Of a stretch of 64,000 nucleotides of DNA, positions 41,868-51,369 are shown piece after piece. The stretch comes from Prevotellaceae bacterium (GTDB taxonomy: Bacteria; Bacteroidota; Bacteroidia; Bacteroidales; Bacteroidaceae). The stretch is from contig JABZKU010000011.1 of NCBI GenBank assembly GCA_015257125.1, forward strand, positions 3,761 to 67,760, read 5' to 3'. The notes below the pieces were generated by a model that was given only the letters and a program-made list of their open reading frames with translations, did no database searches and was not told the DNA's origin. The stretch's first letter is position 1. Each line of letters begins with the position of its first letter. A program made the translations under genes and the position numbers.

Positions 41868-43790
41868 TTAGTTGCCGCGATAGGGTTTGAGTATCACCTT
41901 TACGATGTTGAGCGCCTGGCAATTTTCGTTGCGGCCACCGATACGGGGAACGGTGAGGCGAAGCATCGGGAAGGACTTGCGATCAGCGGGCAATCCTGCA
42001 TAGCACTTGGGGAAAGTGATATAGTCGCCGAGCAAGATGTGGTTCACCTTGTTGGGATCGAACTGGCCTTGCTTCTGATCAATGGTGATGCGGGTGGTTT
42101 CCGCTCCTCCCACCGTGAAGGGGACGTTATTCTTATTGTCGTCGATGATTTCGGCGTTGAACACAACCTTTTCATCTTCGCCACCGTCGTTCTTATTGAT
42201 CTTGGTGGGCACCATGACAAGTTCAATTTGATAAGCTGCACTCAGCACGTTGTCCAGGCGAAGATCGACTGTCATGTTTTGACGCGTACTCTTCATTTCA
42301 TAGCGCTGATAAGAATTATTTGCCACAGAACCGGCAACACCGATCATCACAGGCTTGCCATCAGCAGTGCGAACCGTGTCGCCATTGGCATCCAATTCTG
42401 CACGTTCGCGGTTGTAGTTGAACTCTGTCAAGTTCACAGTGGTACCATTGCCGTAAGTGGTGTTACCCGTGGTCAACGTGTAGAAAGAAGAAACGGCCGG
42501 ACTGAACTCAATCTTTTCTACCCAAATGTAAGAGGGATCGAAGTTGTAGTTTTCGAGTTCGAATACATAACCGTTGGAAGCGCGATAAGGAGTAAGCCCT
42601 GCCAACGTGGGGTTGAGATTGGTATTTTGCGTCGTTGAACCGGTAGCAGCCGTGTTATAGAACGTCGTTCCCGCCGTAGAAATGAGGGAGTCTGCATACT
42701 GGAAGTGGTGGATGAGTGCTGCAGAATCCATGCTCTCATAACCCTTGATGCGATAAGGAGCGAAGAACAAGTTGCTGACAATGTTCAAACGCACATTGCG
42801 TTTGCGCAGCGAGTCGGCAAGCGTCAAGCTCTTATCAGCAAAGGTGGAGGCGTCCAAACGATATTCTTTGGTGAAGTTGGCACCGTCCCAATCGTAGCGG
42901 TAGCGCGTACCATAGTTGTAGATTTTGCTGACCTTCTCCAAAGCTTCTTTCCAAGCGGCATCGCGGGGAATCAAAGCGACATAGGTAGAGTCCTCATTAC
43001 GCACTTGTGCTCTCGAGGCATCCAACAGAGAGTTGGTGTGCTGATATACGGAGTCGATGTAAACCATCTTACCGTATTCGTTCATTGCGCCGGGAACAGA
43101 GGCTTGCTCATTGAATTTGCGTACATCGATCGAGGGATCTTTGATGTAAGCGTTGATGGCGCTGAACTGTGCGTTATGACTGAGATAGTCGTAGATGTTG
43201 TACAAGAAAGGCGAAGCTCCTTTGAGCAGGTGCAACGAACCATTGCTGGCGTTGACGGCTGTTCCTTCTTCTGCTACGCTATTGAAGACTCCGTTACCGG
43301 ACTTTGCGTTCTTGCCGTTGAGCAATTTGAATTCTTGTACACCGGTCACACCTTCGTGATTAAAGCGGGCGATGTGGTTCGAAGAGAACTGGTTCCAAAC
43401 CTGATACTCCAAGTCACGCGCTTTCTGAATGGACTCAGCGGTACCCGTCTTGCGCAAAGCTTCAGCGCGATCGAGCAACTCTTCCCAGTACTTCGCATTG
43501 AAAGTACCATTGAGGGGAGCCCACATGGTGAAACTTTGGGGCTGATCGAGCAACTGTGCCACGGTGAGTTGGGCATTGCGATCGTTCTCCTCCTTCATCA
43601 CTTTCGAACGTTTCAGGATGGAGGCGAATTCTGAGAGCTGCGCATTCGAATCAATGTTTTGCCACAGTGTCTGGTTGCCGGCAGCATCCGATTTGACCTC
43701 AAAATGGTCGTCGGAACAAGCAGCCGTTAGCGCAAGCGCTGCTAAGCCCAAGGCGCCAAACGAGATCCAAGAATTGAATATCTTTTTCAT
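41868..43790 (-). CDS. Fasciclin-domain lipoprotein FasC
   Basis: A 640-residue lipoprotein. The lipobox is TAAC (Cys25), followed by SDD, an acidic pattern like the surface-export signals of Bacteroidota lipoproteins. A FAS1-like domain (about 45-210, with SFTMWAPLNGTFNAKYW) and a second degenerate one (about 215-395, with YVALIPRDAAWKEALEK) follow. The C-terminal part (about 425-640) is beta-rich and ends LNIVKVILKPYRGN; it looks like a separate binding module that I cannot name. It lies between FasB (71 bases, with a hairpin) and SusC2 (28 bases). The FAS1 fold usually mediates adhesion or protein contacts. Confidence 0.8.
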   Translation of the reverse strand: MKKIFNSWISFGALGLAALALTAACSDDHFEVKSDAAGNQTLWQNIDSNAQLSEFASILKRSKVMKEENDRNAQLTVAQLLDQPQSFTMWAPLNGTFNAKYWEELLDRAEALRKTGTAESIQKARDLEYQVWNQFSSNHIARFNHEGVTGVQEFKLLNGKNAKSGNGVFNSVAEEGTAVNASNGSLHLLKGASPFLYNIYDYLSHNAQFSAINAYIKDPSIDVRKFNEQASVPGAMNEYGKMVYIDSVYQHTNSLLDASRAQVRNEDSTYVALIPRDAAWKEALEKVSKIYNYGTRYRYDWDGANFTKEYRLDASTFADKSLTLADSLRKRNVRLNIVSNLFFAPYRIKGYESMDSAALIHHFQYADSLISTAGTTFYNTAATGSTTQNTNLNPTLAGLTPYRASNGYVFELENYNFDPSYIWVEKIEFSPAVSSFYTLTTGNTTYGNGTTVNLTEFNYNRERAELDANGDTVRTADGKPVMIGVAGSVANNSYQRYEMKSTRQNMTVDLRLDNVLSAAYQIELVMVPTKINKNDGGEDEKVVFNAEIIDDNKNNVPFTVGGAETTRITIDQKQGQFDPNKVNHILLGDYITFPKCYAGLPADRKSFPMLRLTVPRIGGRNENCQALNIVKVILKPYRGN

Positions 43791-43822
43791 GTTGTATGAA
43801 TACTAGTGGGAGAAACACCCTT

Positions 43823-43850
43823 CCCGCCGATCCGCATTCGAACCGGCGGG
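43823..43850 (-). promoter_or_regulatory. Intercistronic hairpin between fasB and fasC
   Basis: A perfect 7-bp GC stem, CCCGCCG with CGGCGGG around a 14-base loop, starts 12 bases after the FasB stop. No T-run follows. It matches the placement of the hairpins at 38366 and 47902. Confidence 0.5.
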
Positions 43851-43861
43851 ACGGGATCGAG

Positions 43862-45967
43862 TTACCAGATATCTTCTGCAGTGGTTCCGTTGTAGACAGA
43901 CTTCGGAACGAATTCGAAGTAGTCAGAGAAGAACTGCGCGTCGGTCTTGTTGAGTGCCGACTTGAAGCGGAGGTAATAGGTTTTGTTCGGGTACATGTAA
44001 GCCGAAACCATGATACGACGGAGTACGGCTTTGGTGTCGCGAAGGTTGGTTTCACCCTTACCATCACAAGCAGTAAATGCCTTCGGCGCCTTCATGTAAC
44101 CATGGTTGCGCATGCTCTTATCGTTTTCGGCCGTGATGTCAGCATCCTTGTTGTCGGCTACCCAACCGATGTTCTCGTTGTCGCCATCGAGACGCATATC
44201 GACGGGAAGACCAGCCGGAGAAAGGTTAACGGGGCTGTCGCCGAAATAGATCTGACACATACCACGCAACGTGTTATTGGAGATACCCATGCGGATTTCG
44301 TACTGACCTTCCTTCGGCACGGGGGGCAACTTGAGAACGAAGTCGTAGAGACCAAGTACCATGAGCTCATCTCCTTCGTAGTCACGCCATCCCTGGCCGT
44401 TTACAAAAGCTGAGTGGAGGTAGAGGAATTTCGTGCTTTCGCTCTCTTGCGTGATGTTTTCGAAATAACCTCTCGGGAAATTCATGTGTTGACGCGAAGA
44501 ACGGCAACCATTGGAGAGGATCTCGGGAAGAACCGTACAAATATCGAAACGGATACGCTCTCCACCAAGTGCTTCACGCGTATCGGTGTCCATGAGCATA
44601 ATCTTCTTAATCGGGAAGAAGTAACCGTTGCGCGCATTGTTGTCGAGGGTCTTACCTTCGTGTTCGTTGTTGGCGAGAACTTTGATACCTTCGTACTTCG
44701 CACGTACGAACTTGTAGTTATCGTCGACGTTGTATTCGCCAACACGATTGAGGTAAATGTCGTGGCTGGCAGCATCTTGCGTCACTTTGATCAAGCTGCG
44801 GTACTTACCGACGCTCACAAAGTAGTCAGAAATATCGATACTGTACTTGTTCTGTTGGGGGTTCTTGGCGTCACCATATTTATAGCCCCACTCGTTAAAG
44901 TGTTGTACAAACTGGTTGTGCGCCACACGTCCCTTCATGAAGTGGTAAGCCACAAACTGGTTCACGGCGTTGTCCTCATCTTTGAGGTCGCTTTGTGCCA
45001 TGGTGCCGTACACGCTTTCGCAATGCGACTTGATGGCATCTAAGATGGCTTGTGAATTGGTGACCGTCTGCGTCTTTTCATCGTAAACAGGTGCGGGAAC
45101 GCCCCATTCCTTTTGGAAGACGTCATCCGTTTCCACAAAACCGGTGAATCCAAGATAACGATGTCCGGCAGTGGGAACGAGACCTTGCACACCGGCAATG
45201 CTGTGAGGATCGGTTTCGCGTTCTACCTTTTCATATTCGCGGTCGATGCTTTCGTTGAGTTTGTCTGCCCAACCGGTTGCCTGCAACAAAGTGCCCATGA
45301 TGCGCATGTTGGAGGTACCGGCAATCAGACCGGAAACGCTCTGATTGGAAGGAGCGATAACAGAAGCCACAGCGTGCACATAACCATTGCTCAGTTTGGT
45401 ATCACTCTTCTCAACACGAGAAGTACCATTGATGAGGAAGTAAGAAACTACGGGCTTTTTCAGCGAGTCGGAAACTTCCTCACAGGTGATGCTACGGTCG
45501 TTGAGGTCGCCCTTGGCAAAGGCACCGCCTTTCGTGGGGAACAACGGGCTGTCATAAGCCGATTCATTACCGTTGTCAATCACACAGCTGTAAGCAATGA
45601 GTTGCGCTTGTTCGTCGGTCAAGTCTGCGATGCTCTTTGACTCACCGAGAACTTTGGTCACATAAGCGGCCATGGCCTCATTGGTCGGTGCAAAGACGGT
45701 ATAGTTACCACGAGCAGAAAGAACAGCTGCCAACGTGGAAGCGTTGCTTTTGTTACCCAGACGAACACGATCGAAGACAGATTTGATTTGTGAGAATTCT
45801 TTGCTCGTTCCGAGGTAATCGTTAATGGTCTGCTCCTTGGCAATGGCAAAGTTGCCTTCATCGATCTTCTCACTGCAGCTTTGAGCAGAGAACAAAAGAC
45901 CGAAGGCCAACGCAACCGTTCCGCTATACGCGGCCAGGGTGCTTAGGGTGAAACGATTTCTATTCAT
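43862..45967 (-). CDS. Fasciclin-domain lipoprotein FasB
   Basis: A 701-residue lipoprotein. The lipobox is AQSC (Cys31). The first FAS1 domain (about 45-215) has the classic GNYTVFAPTNEAMAAYV near 89 and ends NGYVHAVASVIAP. A second, diverged FAS1-like domain covers about 220-440 (NMRIMGTLLQATGWADKL). A C-terminal beta-rich module (about 470-701) includes RIRFDICTVLPEILSNG and YEIRMGISNNTLRGMCQIYF and resembles in layout the FasC C-terminal part. It is 13 bases after SusD1. A surface partner or ligand-binding accessory of the Sus complexes is inferred. Confidence 0.82.
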   Translation of the reverse strand: MNRNRFTLSTLAAYSGTVALAFGLLFSAQSCSEKIDEGNFAIAKEQTINDYLGTSKEFSQIKSVFDRVRLGNKSNASTLAAVLSARGNYTVFAPTNEAMAAYVTKVLGESKSIADLTDEQAQLIAYSCVIDNGNESAYDSPLFPTKGGAFAKGDLNDRSITCEEVSDSLKKPVVSYFLINGTSRVEKSDTKLSNGYVHAVASVIAPSNQSVSGLIAGTSNMRIMGTLLQATGWADKLNESIDREYEKVERETDPHSIAGVQGLVPTAGHRYLGFTGFVETDDVFQKEWGVPAPVYDEKTQTVTNSQAILDAIKSHCESVYGTMAQSDLKDEDNAVNQFVAYHFMKGRVAHNQFVQHFNEWGYKYGDAKNPQQNKYSIDISDYFVSVGKYRSLIKVTQDAASHDIYLNRVGEYNVDDNYKFVRAKYEGIKVLANNEHEGKTLDNNARNGYFFPIKKIMLMDTDTREALGGERIRFDICTVLPEILSNGCRSSRQHMNFPRGYFENITQESESTKFLYLHSAFVNGQGWRDYEGDELMVLGLYDFVLKLPPVPKEGQYEIRMGISNNTLRGMCQIYFGDSPVNLSPAGLPVDMRLDGDNENIGWVADNKDADITAENDKSMRNHGYMKAPKAFTACDGKGETNLRDTKAVLRRIMVSAYMYPNKTYYLRFKSALNKTDAQFFSDYFEFVPKSVYNGTTAEDIW

Positions 45968-45980
45968 AATTGTCTAAGTC

Positions 45981-47885
45981 TTATGATTTGGGCATGTACT
46001 TTTCCCATGCGGGGTTTTGCGTGAGCTGACCGGTCTTGCTGCCATACTCCTTACCATTCACCTTGAGTTCTTCAAGATAGATGGGGTTGTAAAGCGACCA
46101 GAGCGAACGCAGACGGTTACGAACGACGGAGGAGAGTCCTACCCAGTCAGAGAGAACATCTTTCGTTGCGCCGCGGAATTCGCATTCGCGAACAATGTCG
46201 TACCAGCGTTTGCCTTCTCCGAGGAATTCACGTTGACGTTCGTTGAATGCCAGCTTCAACGGAGAACCGTAGTCCTCATAACGTTTTTTCCAACCCGTTC
46301 CATCCTTATCATCATCGGCTTTGAAAGCTTTGTATGAACGCAGGCGCTTGCAGAACAAGTTCGAAGATGCTGCAACTGTATCAGCGGTAGGATTGTTACG
46401 ACGGAAAAGTTCATCGAGAATGCGATACGTATCGCGTTCGGGATAGTCAGGCAATCCGAAACCGCCAAGACGAGCCATCGCTTCAGCCTTGAGCGTCATC
46501 ATATCCGACAAGCGATAAACGGGCCAGTTGGTGGACTGCGAACTAGCTTCTTGCATAGAATACGAACCCGTAGACTTCGTGATATCACCAAGCGCTGTTC
46601 CGGAGAAGGTGATGAACACACTCTTTGCGGCTCCCTTCACAATGCTCACCGCATTCGTCTTCGCGCTTTCATCGTTTCTGAGCGTATAGCTGACAAAGCG
46701 CATATCGGTTCTACCATATCCCTTGGCGGGATCGACCGGTGCATCTTTAGAAAACAACGAGGGATTAGCCAACATCAAACCGGACTTGTATCCACCGCTA
46801 CCGCTATTGCCGTAGAACATTTCAGTGATTACACCGTTCTTGACGTTTACACCATCATATTGCAATTCGAAGACGCTTTCACTGGAGTTCGAAGAACCCA
46901 AAACATCACTGTAGCCGGCATCAAAAATACCGGAGCTCGAAGCTTCACTTTGGATCAACGGATAAGTTTGCGCACGGCGCTTGTCGTCTTGGGGTACGTT
47001 ATTGAGATCGAGGTTGAGTTTGAACTCATCCATCTGCTCTTTGATTACATAATCAGCATGGCTGATGGTTTTCTTCATCAGATCTGTTGCCAAAGATTTC
47101 TCTTGAGCCGCAGACAGCGTATCGCCCTTTTCATTCACGACAGGGAAACCCTTCTCGCGACCCTTATAAACCATACCGGCACGCCACAAATACATGTCAG
47201 CGAGCAGCGCATGGATCGAAGTACGCGTCCAACGTCCCTTGTTGGAAGAATTACGACCATAGTTAATGGCGGCCGTGGGCAACACGGCTTCCACCTCGTG
47301 GATCAGCGAGTCCATGATCTCTTGACCGGGAACGGCCTTTTCACGAGCCACAAGCGCTTCCGCATCGGTGCTGATCGAATGACGCACGAAAGGAACGTTG
47401 CGGAATGAGCGAACGAGATAGAAATAATAGAGTGCACGCAGACTCACCATTTCGGCCTTCATCGGTTGCCACTCTATGTTAGTGAAAGAAGGATCAGTGC
47501 CTTTATCAACCATTTGCTGACCGTGTTCCAACACCTTATTACAGAAGTTGATGCCCTTGTAGAAGGCAGACCAGTCATATAGGTTTTCAGAAGGTTGCAA
47601 CACCGCCTCCTGCATATATCGATAATTGGCTTTGCTCATATCGCTGAGCTCCACATTATCTGAGCGGAACTCGCCCCACGCCAAGATTTTACCGGTGCAC
47701 TGCGTCAATTGGTAGTAAGCGGAAGCACGCACGTTGTTTACGTCGTTGCGCGTATTCCAGAATTCCTCTTCTGTAATCGAGGTCGTGGGATAGAGCGTGA
47801 GGTAATCCTCGCAGGAGGTCATACCACCACCCAACACGACTACGGCGCCGGCCACCAGCAGTTGTTTGAATATTTTACTGTTCAT
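45981..47885 (-). CDS. SusD/RagB-family lipoprotein (SusD1)
   Basis: A 634-residue outer-membrane lipoprotein with lipobox MTSC (Cys25) followed by EDYLTLYP, a very common SusD start. TPR-like helices include MKAEMVSLRALYYFYLVRSFRN near 140-161 and WTRTSIHALLADMYLWRAG near 220. The C-terminal block FLGEGKRWYDIVRECEF near 555 is typical of the family. It would cap SusC1. It lies 65 bases after susC1 (gap with a hairpin) and 13 bases before FasB. Confidence 0.93.
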   Translation of the reverse strand: MNSKIFKQLLVAGAVVVLGGGMTSCEDYLTLYPTTSITEEEFWNTRNDVNNVRASAYYQLTQCTGKILAWGEFRSDNVELSDMSKANYRYMQEAVLQPSENLYDWSAFYKGINFCNKVLEHGQQMVDKGTDPSFTNIEWQPMKAEMVSLRALYYFYLVRSFRNVPFVRHSISTDAEALVAREKAVPGQEIMDSLIHEVEAVLPTAAINYGRNSSNKGRWTRTSIHALLADMYLWRAGMVYKGREKGFPVVNEKGDTLSAAQEKSLATDLMKKTISHADYVIKEQMDEFKLNLDLNNVPQDDKRRAQTYPLIQSEASSSGIFDAGYSDVLGSSNSSESVFELQYDGVNVKNGVITEMFYGNSGSGGYKSGLMLANPSLFSKDAPVDPAKGYGRTDMRFVSYTLRNDESAKTNAVSIVKGAAKSVFITFSGTALGDITKSTGSYSMQEASSQSTNWPVYRLSDMMTLKAEAMARLGGFGLPDYPERDTYRILDELFRRNNPTADTVAASSNLFCKRLRSYKAFKADDDKDGTGWKKRYEDYGSPLKLAFNERQREFLGEGKRWYDIVRECEFRGATKDVLSDWVGLSSVVRNRLRSLWSLYNPIYLEELKVNGKEYGSKTGQLTQNPAWEKYMPKS

Positions 47886-47901
47886 GATGTCTTAGAGTTG
47901 T

Positions 47902-47921
47902 GGAGGTGGAAAACCACCTCC
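47902..47921 (+). promoter_or_regulatory. Intercistronic hairpin between susC1 and susD1
   Basis: A perfect 8-bp stem, GGAGGTGG with CCACCTCC around AAAA. On the plus strand it is followed by TTTTT, so it would end antisense transcription entering from SusD1. In the operon's own direction no T-run follows. It may therefore both block antisense RNA and act as an mRNA structure between SusC1 and SusD1. Confidence 0.55.
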
Positions 47922-47950
47922 TTTTTCTATGCTAAGTACGTGTAGAAGAG

Positions 47951-50900
47951 TTAGAAACCGAAGTTCAAGCTAAACGTAATTGAACGTGAACGCGGTGTTT
48001 GCGAATGGTCAAACGCAGGCGAGAAACCACTGGCTCCATGTTCGGGGTCTACACCGGAATACTTCGTCCAGAAGATCAGGTTATTTGCCGAAACATTCAT
48101 CGTGAGCTGCGACAATCCCCAACGCTTCAGATATTCGGGCTTCACAGAGTAACCCAACTGGAGATATTGGAAACGGAGGAAGTCACCCTTCTCTACATAG
48201 CGGTCAGAAGCCAAAGCATTGAAGGAGTCACCGGCACGCGAGTTCTTCGCACGAGGTACGGGAGTCACGTCGCCATTCTTACGCCAGCGCCAGTTGACAG
48301 AAGCCACTTGGTTGTCGTTCGAACGCATCATTTCAGCATTCATACGCGCCATGTTCACGACTTTGTTACCCACGCGGAAGTTGAAGTTCGTTTTCAGCGA
48401 CCATTGACCGTAGCGGAAATCGATACCGAAACCACCGTTGAACTTCGGGTTCGAAGAACCGAGATAAACGATATCCAATTCGTCGATCTGTCCGTCGTGG
48501 TTCACGTCTTCGTAGATCACGTCACCACCTTCAAAACGATAGTTCTTGCCACCGTAGTTGAAGTACATCGGCTGGGGGTTACCCGATTTGTCATAAAGCA
48601 CCTTACCGTCGGCACCGTAAGCAATTGGAGCGGTCTTATTCGTGGCGGCAGCAGTGTTGGGATTGCCGGCTGCGTCGATGTATTTGTTACGCTCGGGATT
48701 CGAGAAGAAACCGTTGTGATCGTAGTCGTAAGCGTATACGCCCTTATAACGGAAACCATAGATTCCACCGAGAGCGTGTCCGAGTTGAACGCGGCTCAGG
48801 TATCGCGCATTGTTATTGTCGAATTGCTGGTTCTGGGACGAAAGCACCGTGGGATCCATTTCAGTCACCGTGTTGAGACTCTGTGCGACGTTTGCACGCA
48901 AGCGAACATCAAACTTGCCCACTTTGAAGATAGGCTTCGTGCTCACATTGAATTCCCAACCGCGGTTCTCCATCTTACCAACGTTCGCGTTGGCGATGTC
49001 CGAGAAACCGGTAGAAGAAGGAATCTTCACGCCCGACATCAACAAGTCTGTCGTGTAACGCTTGTAGACGCTGAGGTCAAACATCAGGAGGTCTTCGAAG
49101 AGGTGCAAGTCGAAACCGAGGTTCCAAGACTTCGACTTCTCCCAACGGATCTGCGTCAGACGCAAGTTCTCGGGAGCGATACCTTGCACACCGTCGTAAT
49201 AACCGTAGCTCGAATACTTGTTGTAGATCAAACCTTCGGCAAACGAGGCATTACCATTGATACCCCAGCTCGGACGGAACGAAAGCATGTTCACATACTT
49301 GCGGAGGGGTTTGAAGAAGGCTTCATCAGAGATGTTCCAACGAGCGGAAACACCGGGGAAGAAGCCCCACTTGTTACTCGAACCGAACTTTGTCATACCT
49401 TCTGCACGGAGCGTAAGGTCGAACACATATTTCGAACCGAAGGCATAGTGTATTGAACCGGTTCCGTTCAAGCTACGGTCACGACCCGTAGAAGAGTTGG
49501 TACCGGTCAAGAAGCCGGCAACCGTCGGGTCAGTGATACCACCCGAGATACCCGAGTGACTCTTGCTCTGCGACGTCAAATTACGAGAGTAAGATTCGAA
49601 ACGTCCAAGGATTTGGAACGAGTGATTGGGGTTCTCGAAGTGAGGACGGAACAACAACGAGTGACGCGTGGTGAAAGCGAAACGCTTCGAGTCATAATCA
49701 CTCGTCAAGTCTACACCCTGCGACCATTTCTGCGACGTCAGTGAATGGGGGTAGTAGGAGGCATTGTTTTGGGTAAATGCATTGATATTGACTTCAGCCG
49801 TATAGTTGAGTTGCGTCGACTCATCTTCCTTACCCAGCAACTTATACTCGAGCGAGAAAGAGGGGTTGATCGTGTAGGTACTCTCCCGAGCCCATGCCAA
49901 GTTGGCGATGGCGACGGGGTTACCATTGTCGACCATGTCGCTCAAATAGTACGACGTCAAGTTCGAGTTATTATCGAGCAATACGCCTTCATACTCCTTA
50001 CCTGCGGCGGGGGGCATGAGGTAGTATTCGCCCGTATCGAAATAAGCCTCGCGGGCTTGGTCATACTCTTGGCGAGTCACGGCCATATTCGGCATGGCCT
50101 TATAGGCTTTTGCCAAAATATTATTACCGTAGTTCTTATTGTTCTTCGTGTAGGTCAGCGAGAAGTTCGAAGTGAACTTGATGCGATCAGACACAAAGTA
50201 GTCCAAAGCCAAACGCGTCGAGAAACGGTCGAGGCTCTGTTTGATGATCGTACCGACTTCGTGGTCATACGAACCCGAAACACGGAAAGTGGCCTTTTCA
50301 CCACCACCGGAGATGTTCACACCGTAGTTGTGCACCTGACCGATTTGGGTTACTTCTTTCACCCAATCCGTGTTCTTATTATAGTTGGCATAATAAGCCG
50401 GGCGGTTGGCGAGATACATCAATTCGACGATGCTCGAAGCGGCGTCACTCTGACGGGGGTTGAAGTATGCTTCCTTCAACATCATGGAGTAGCCGGAACC
50501 GTCGAGCATGTTCAAACCTTGCGGTTGCCAAGTGCCCGAGAAGCGGTAGCTGAAACCGACACGGGTCTTACCGCGGCGACCACGGCGCGTGGTGATTTCG
50601 ATCACACCATTCGAACCGCGTGCACCCCAGATGGCCGTTGCGGCAGCATCCTTCAGCACCTTGATGCTGGCGATATCGTCGGGAGATACCTGCAAGAGCG
50701 TGGCAAACTGTTCTTGGTTGTCCAAGTCGGTGAGATCCACCGTCGTTAGATCCTGTCCTTCGAGGGGGTAACCGTTCACCACGATCAGCGGTTCCTGCGA
50801 ACCGTTGATGGAGTTCACACCGCGCAGACGCATGGAGGTACCGGAACCGAGGTTACCGGAGTTCGCCACGATATCCAAACCTGCAATTTCACCCTGCAAC

Positions 50901-51355
50901 GCTTCACCGGCAGTCGTAAAGGCAAGACCTTCTTTGCTGTCCATGTTCAGCGTCTGCGTCGCGGTAGAAATTTCGCGTTCGGGAATCACCATACCGTTTG
51001 ATTTCGCGGTACGCTTACCCGTAATCACGACTTCGGAAATTTGCGAACGATCCTTCATTTCGATACGGAACGACGTGCGAGCGCCGATAGGATCGATACG
51101 CGCAGTCGCATAACCGATATAGGAAACTTCAAGGCGGTTGTTCGGATTCTTGATGGTCATCGAGAAGTTACCGCTCATGTCGGTCTGCGTAGCCGACACC
51201 ACGCGGTTCGTTTTATCCTTCTCCACGACGTTAGCCATCACCACCGCACCGTCTTTCGGATTGAAGACGTGGCCGGAGATGCGCTTCTGCTGCGCAACAG
51301 CGGTGGCACTGCACAGCGCGAGGACAATCGCCGATGTATACTTGATATGATTCAT
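47951..51355 (-). CDS. SusC/RagA-family TonB-linked transporter (SusC1)
   Basis: A 1134-residue outer-membrane protein with a signal peptide (about 1-22, ending ATAVAQ), a carboxypeptidase-like N-terminal domain (about 25-105, ISGHVFNPKDGAVVMANV), and a plug (about 110-265) with the RagA-type GEALQGEIAGLDIVANSGN and VSPDDIASIKVLKDAAATAI. The TonB-dependent barrel ends ITFSLNFGF. It is expected to import a ligand held by SusD1. It follows FasA by only 14 bases, so transporter and four-FAS1 lipoprotein are made together. No anti-sigma/sigma pair is nearby. Confidence 0.95.
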   Translation of the reverse strand: MNHIKYTSAIVLALCSATAVAQQKRISGHVFNPKDGAVVMANVVEKDKTNRVVSATQTDMSGNFSMTIKNPNNRLEVSYIGYATARIDPIGARTSFRIEMKDRSQISEVVITGKRTAKSNGMVIPEREISTATQTLNMDSKEGLAFTTAGEALQGEIAGLDIVANSGNLGSGTSMRLRGVNSINGSQEPLIVVNGYPLEGQDLTTVDLTDLDNQEQFATLLQVSPDDIASIKVLKDAAATAIWGARGSNGVIEITTRRGRRGKTRVGFSYRFSGTWQPQGLNMLDGSGYSMMLKEAYFNPRQSDAASSIVELMYLANRPAYYANYNKNTDWVKEVTQIGQVHNYGVNISGGGEKATFRVSGSYDHEVGTIIKQSLDRFSTRLALDYFVSDRIKFTSNFSLTYTKNNKNYGNNILAKAYKAMPNMAVTRQEYDQAREAYFDTGEYYLMPPAAGKEYEGVLLDNNSNLTSYYLSDMVDNGNPVAIANLAWARESTYTINPSFSLEYKLLGKEDESTQLNYTAEVNINAFTQNNASYYPHSLTSQKWSQGVDLTSDYDSKRFAFTTRHSLLFRPHFENPNHSFQILGRFESYSRNLTSQSKSHSGISGGITDPTVAGFLTGTNSSTGRDRSLNGTGSIHYAFGSKYVFDLTLRAEGMTKFGSSNKWGFFPGVSARWNISDEAFFKPLRKYVNMLSFRPSWGINGNASFAEGLIYNKYSSYGYYDGVQGIAPENLRLTQIRWEKSKSWNLGFDLHLFEDLLMFDLSVYKRYTTDLLMSGVKIPSSTGFSDIANANVGKMENRGWEFNVSTKPIFKVGKFDVRLRANVAQSLNTVTEMDPTVLSSQNQQFDNNNARYLSRVQLGHALGGIYGFRYKGVYAYDYDHNGFFSNPERNKYIDAAGNPNTAAATNKTAPIAYGADGKVLYDKSGNPQPMYFNYGGKNYRFEGGDVIYEDVNHDGQIDELDIVYLGSSNPKFNGGFGIDFRYGQWSLKTNFNFRVGNKVVNMARMNAEMMRSNDNQVASVNWRWRKNGDVTPVPRAKNSRAGDSFNALASDRYVEKGDFLRFQYLQLGYSVKPEYLKRWGLSQLTMNVSANNLIFWTKYSGVDPEHGASGFSPAFDHSQTPRSRSITFSLNFGF

Positions 51356-51369
51356 GATGCCTTAGATAA

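Noticed and set aside
47902..47921. Terminator ending the operon after susC1
   Set aside because: The T-run is on the opposite side of the hairpin, so it does not fit termination in the operon's direction, and SusD1 has no promoter of its own.
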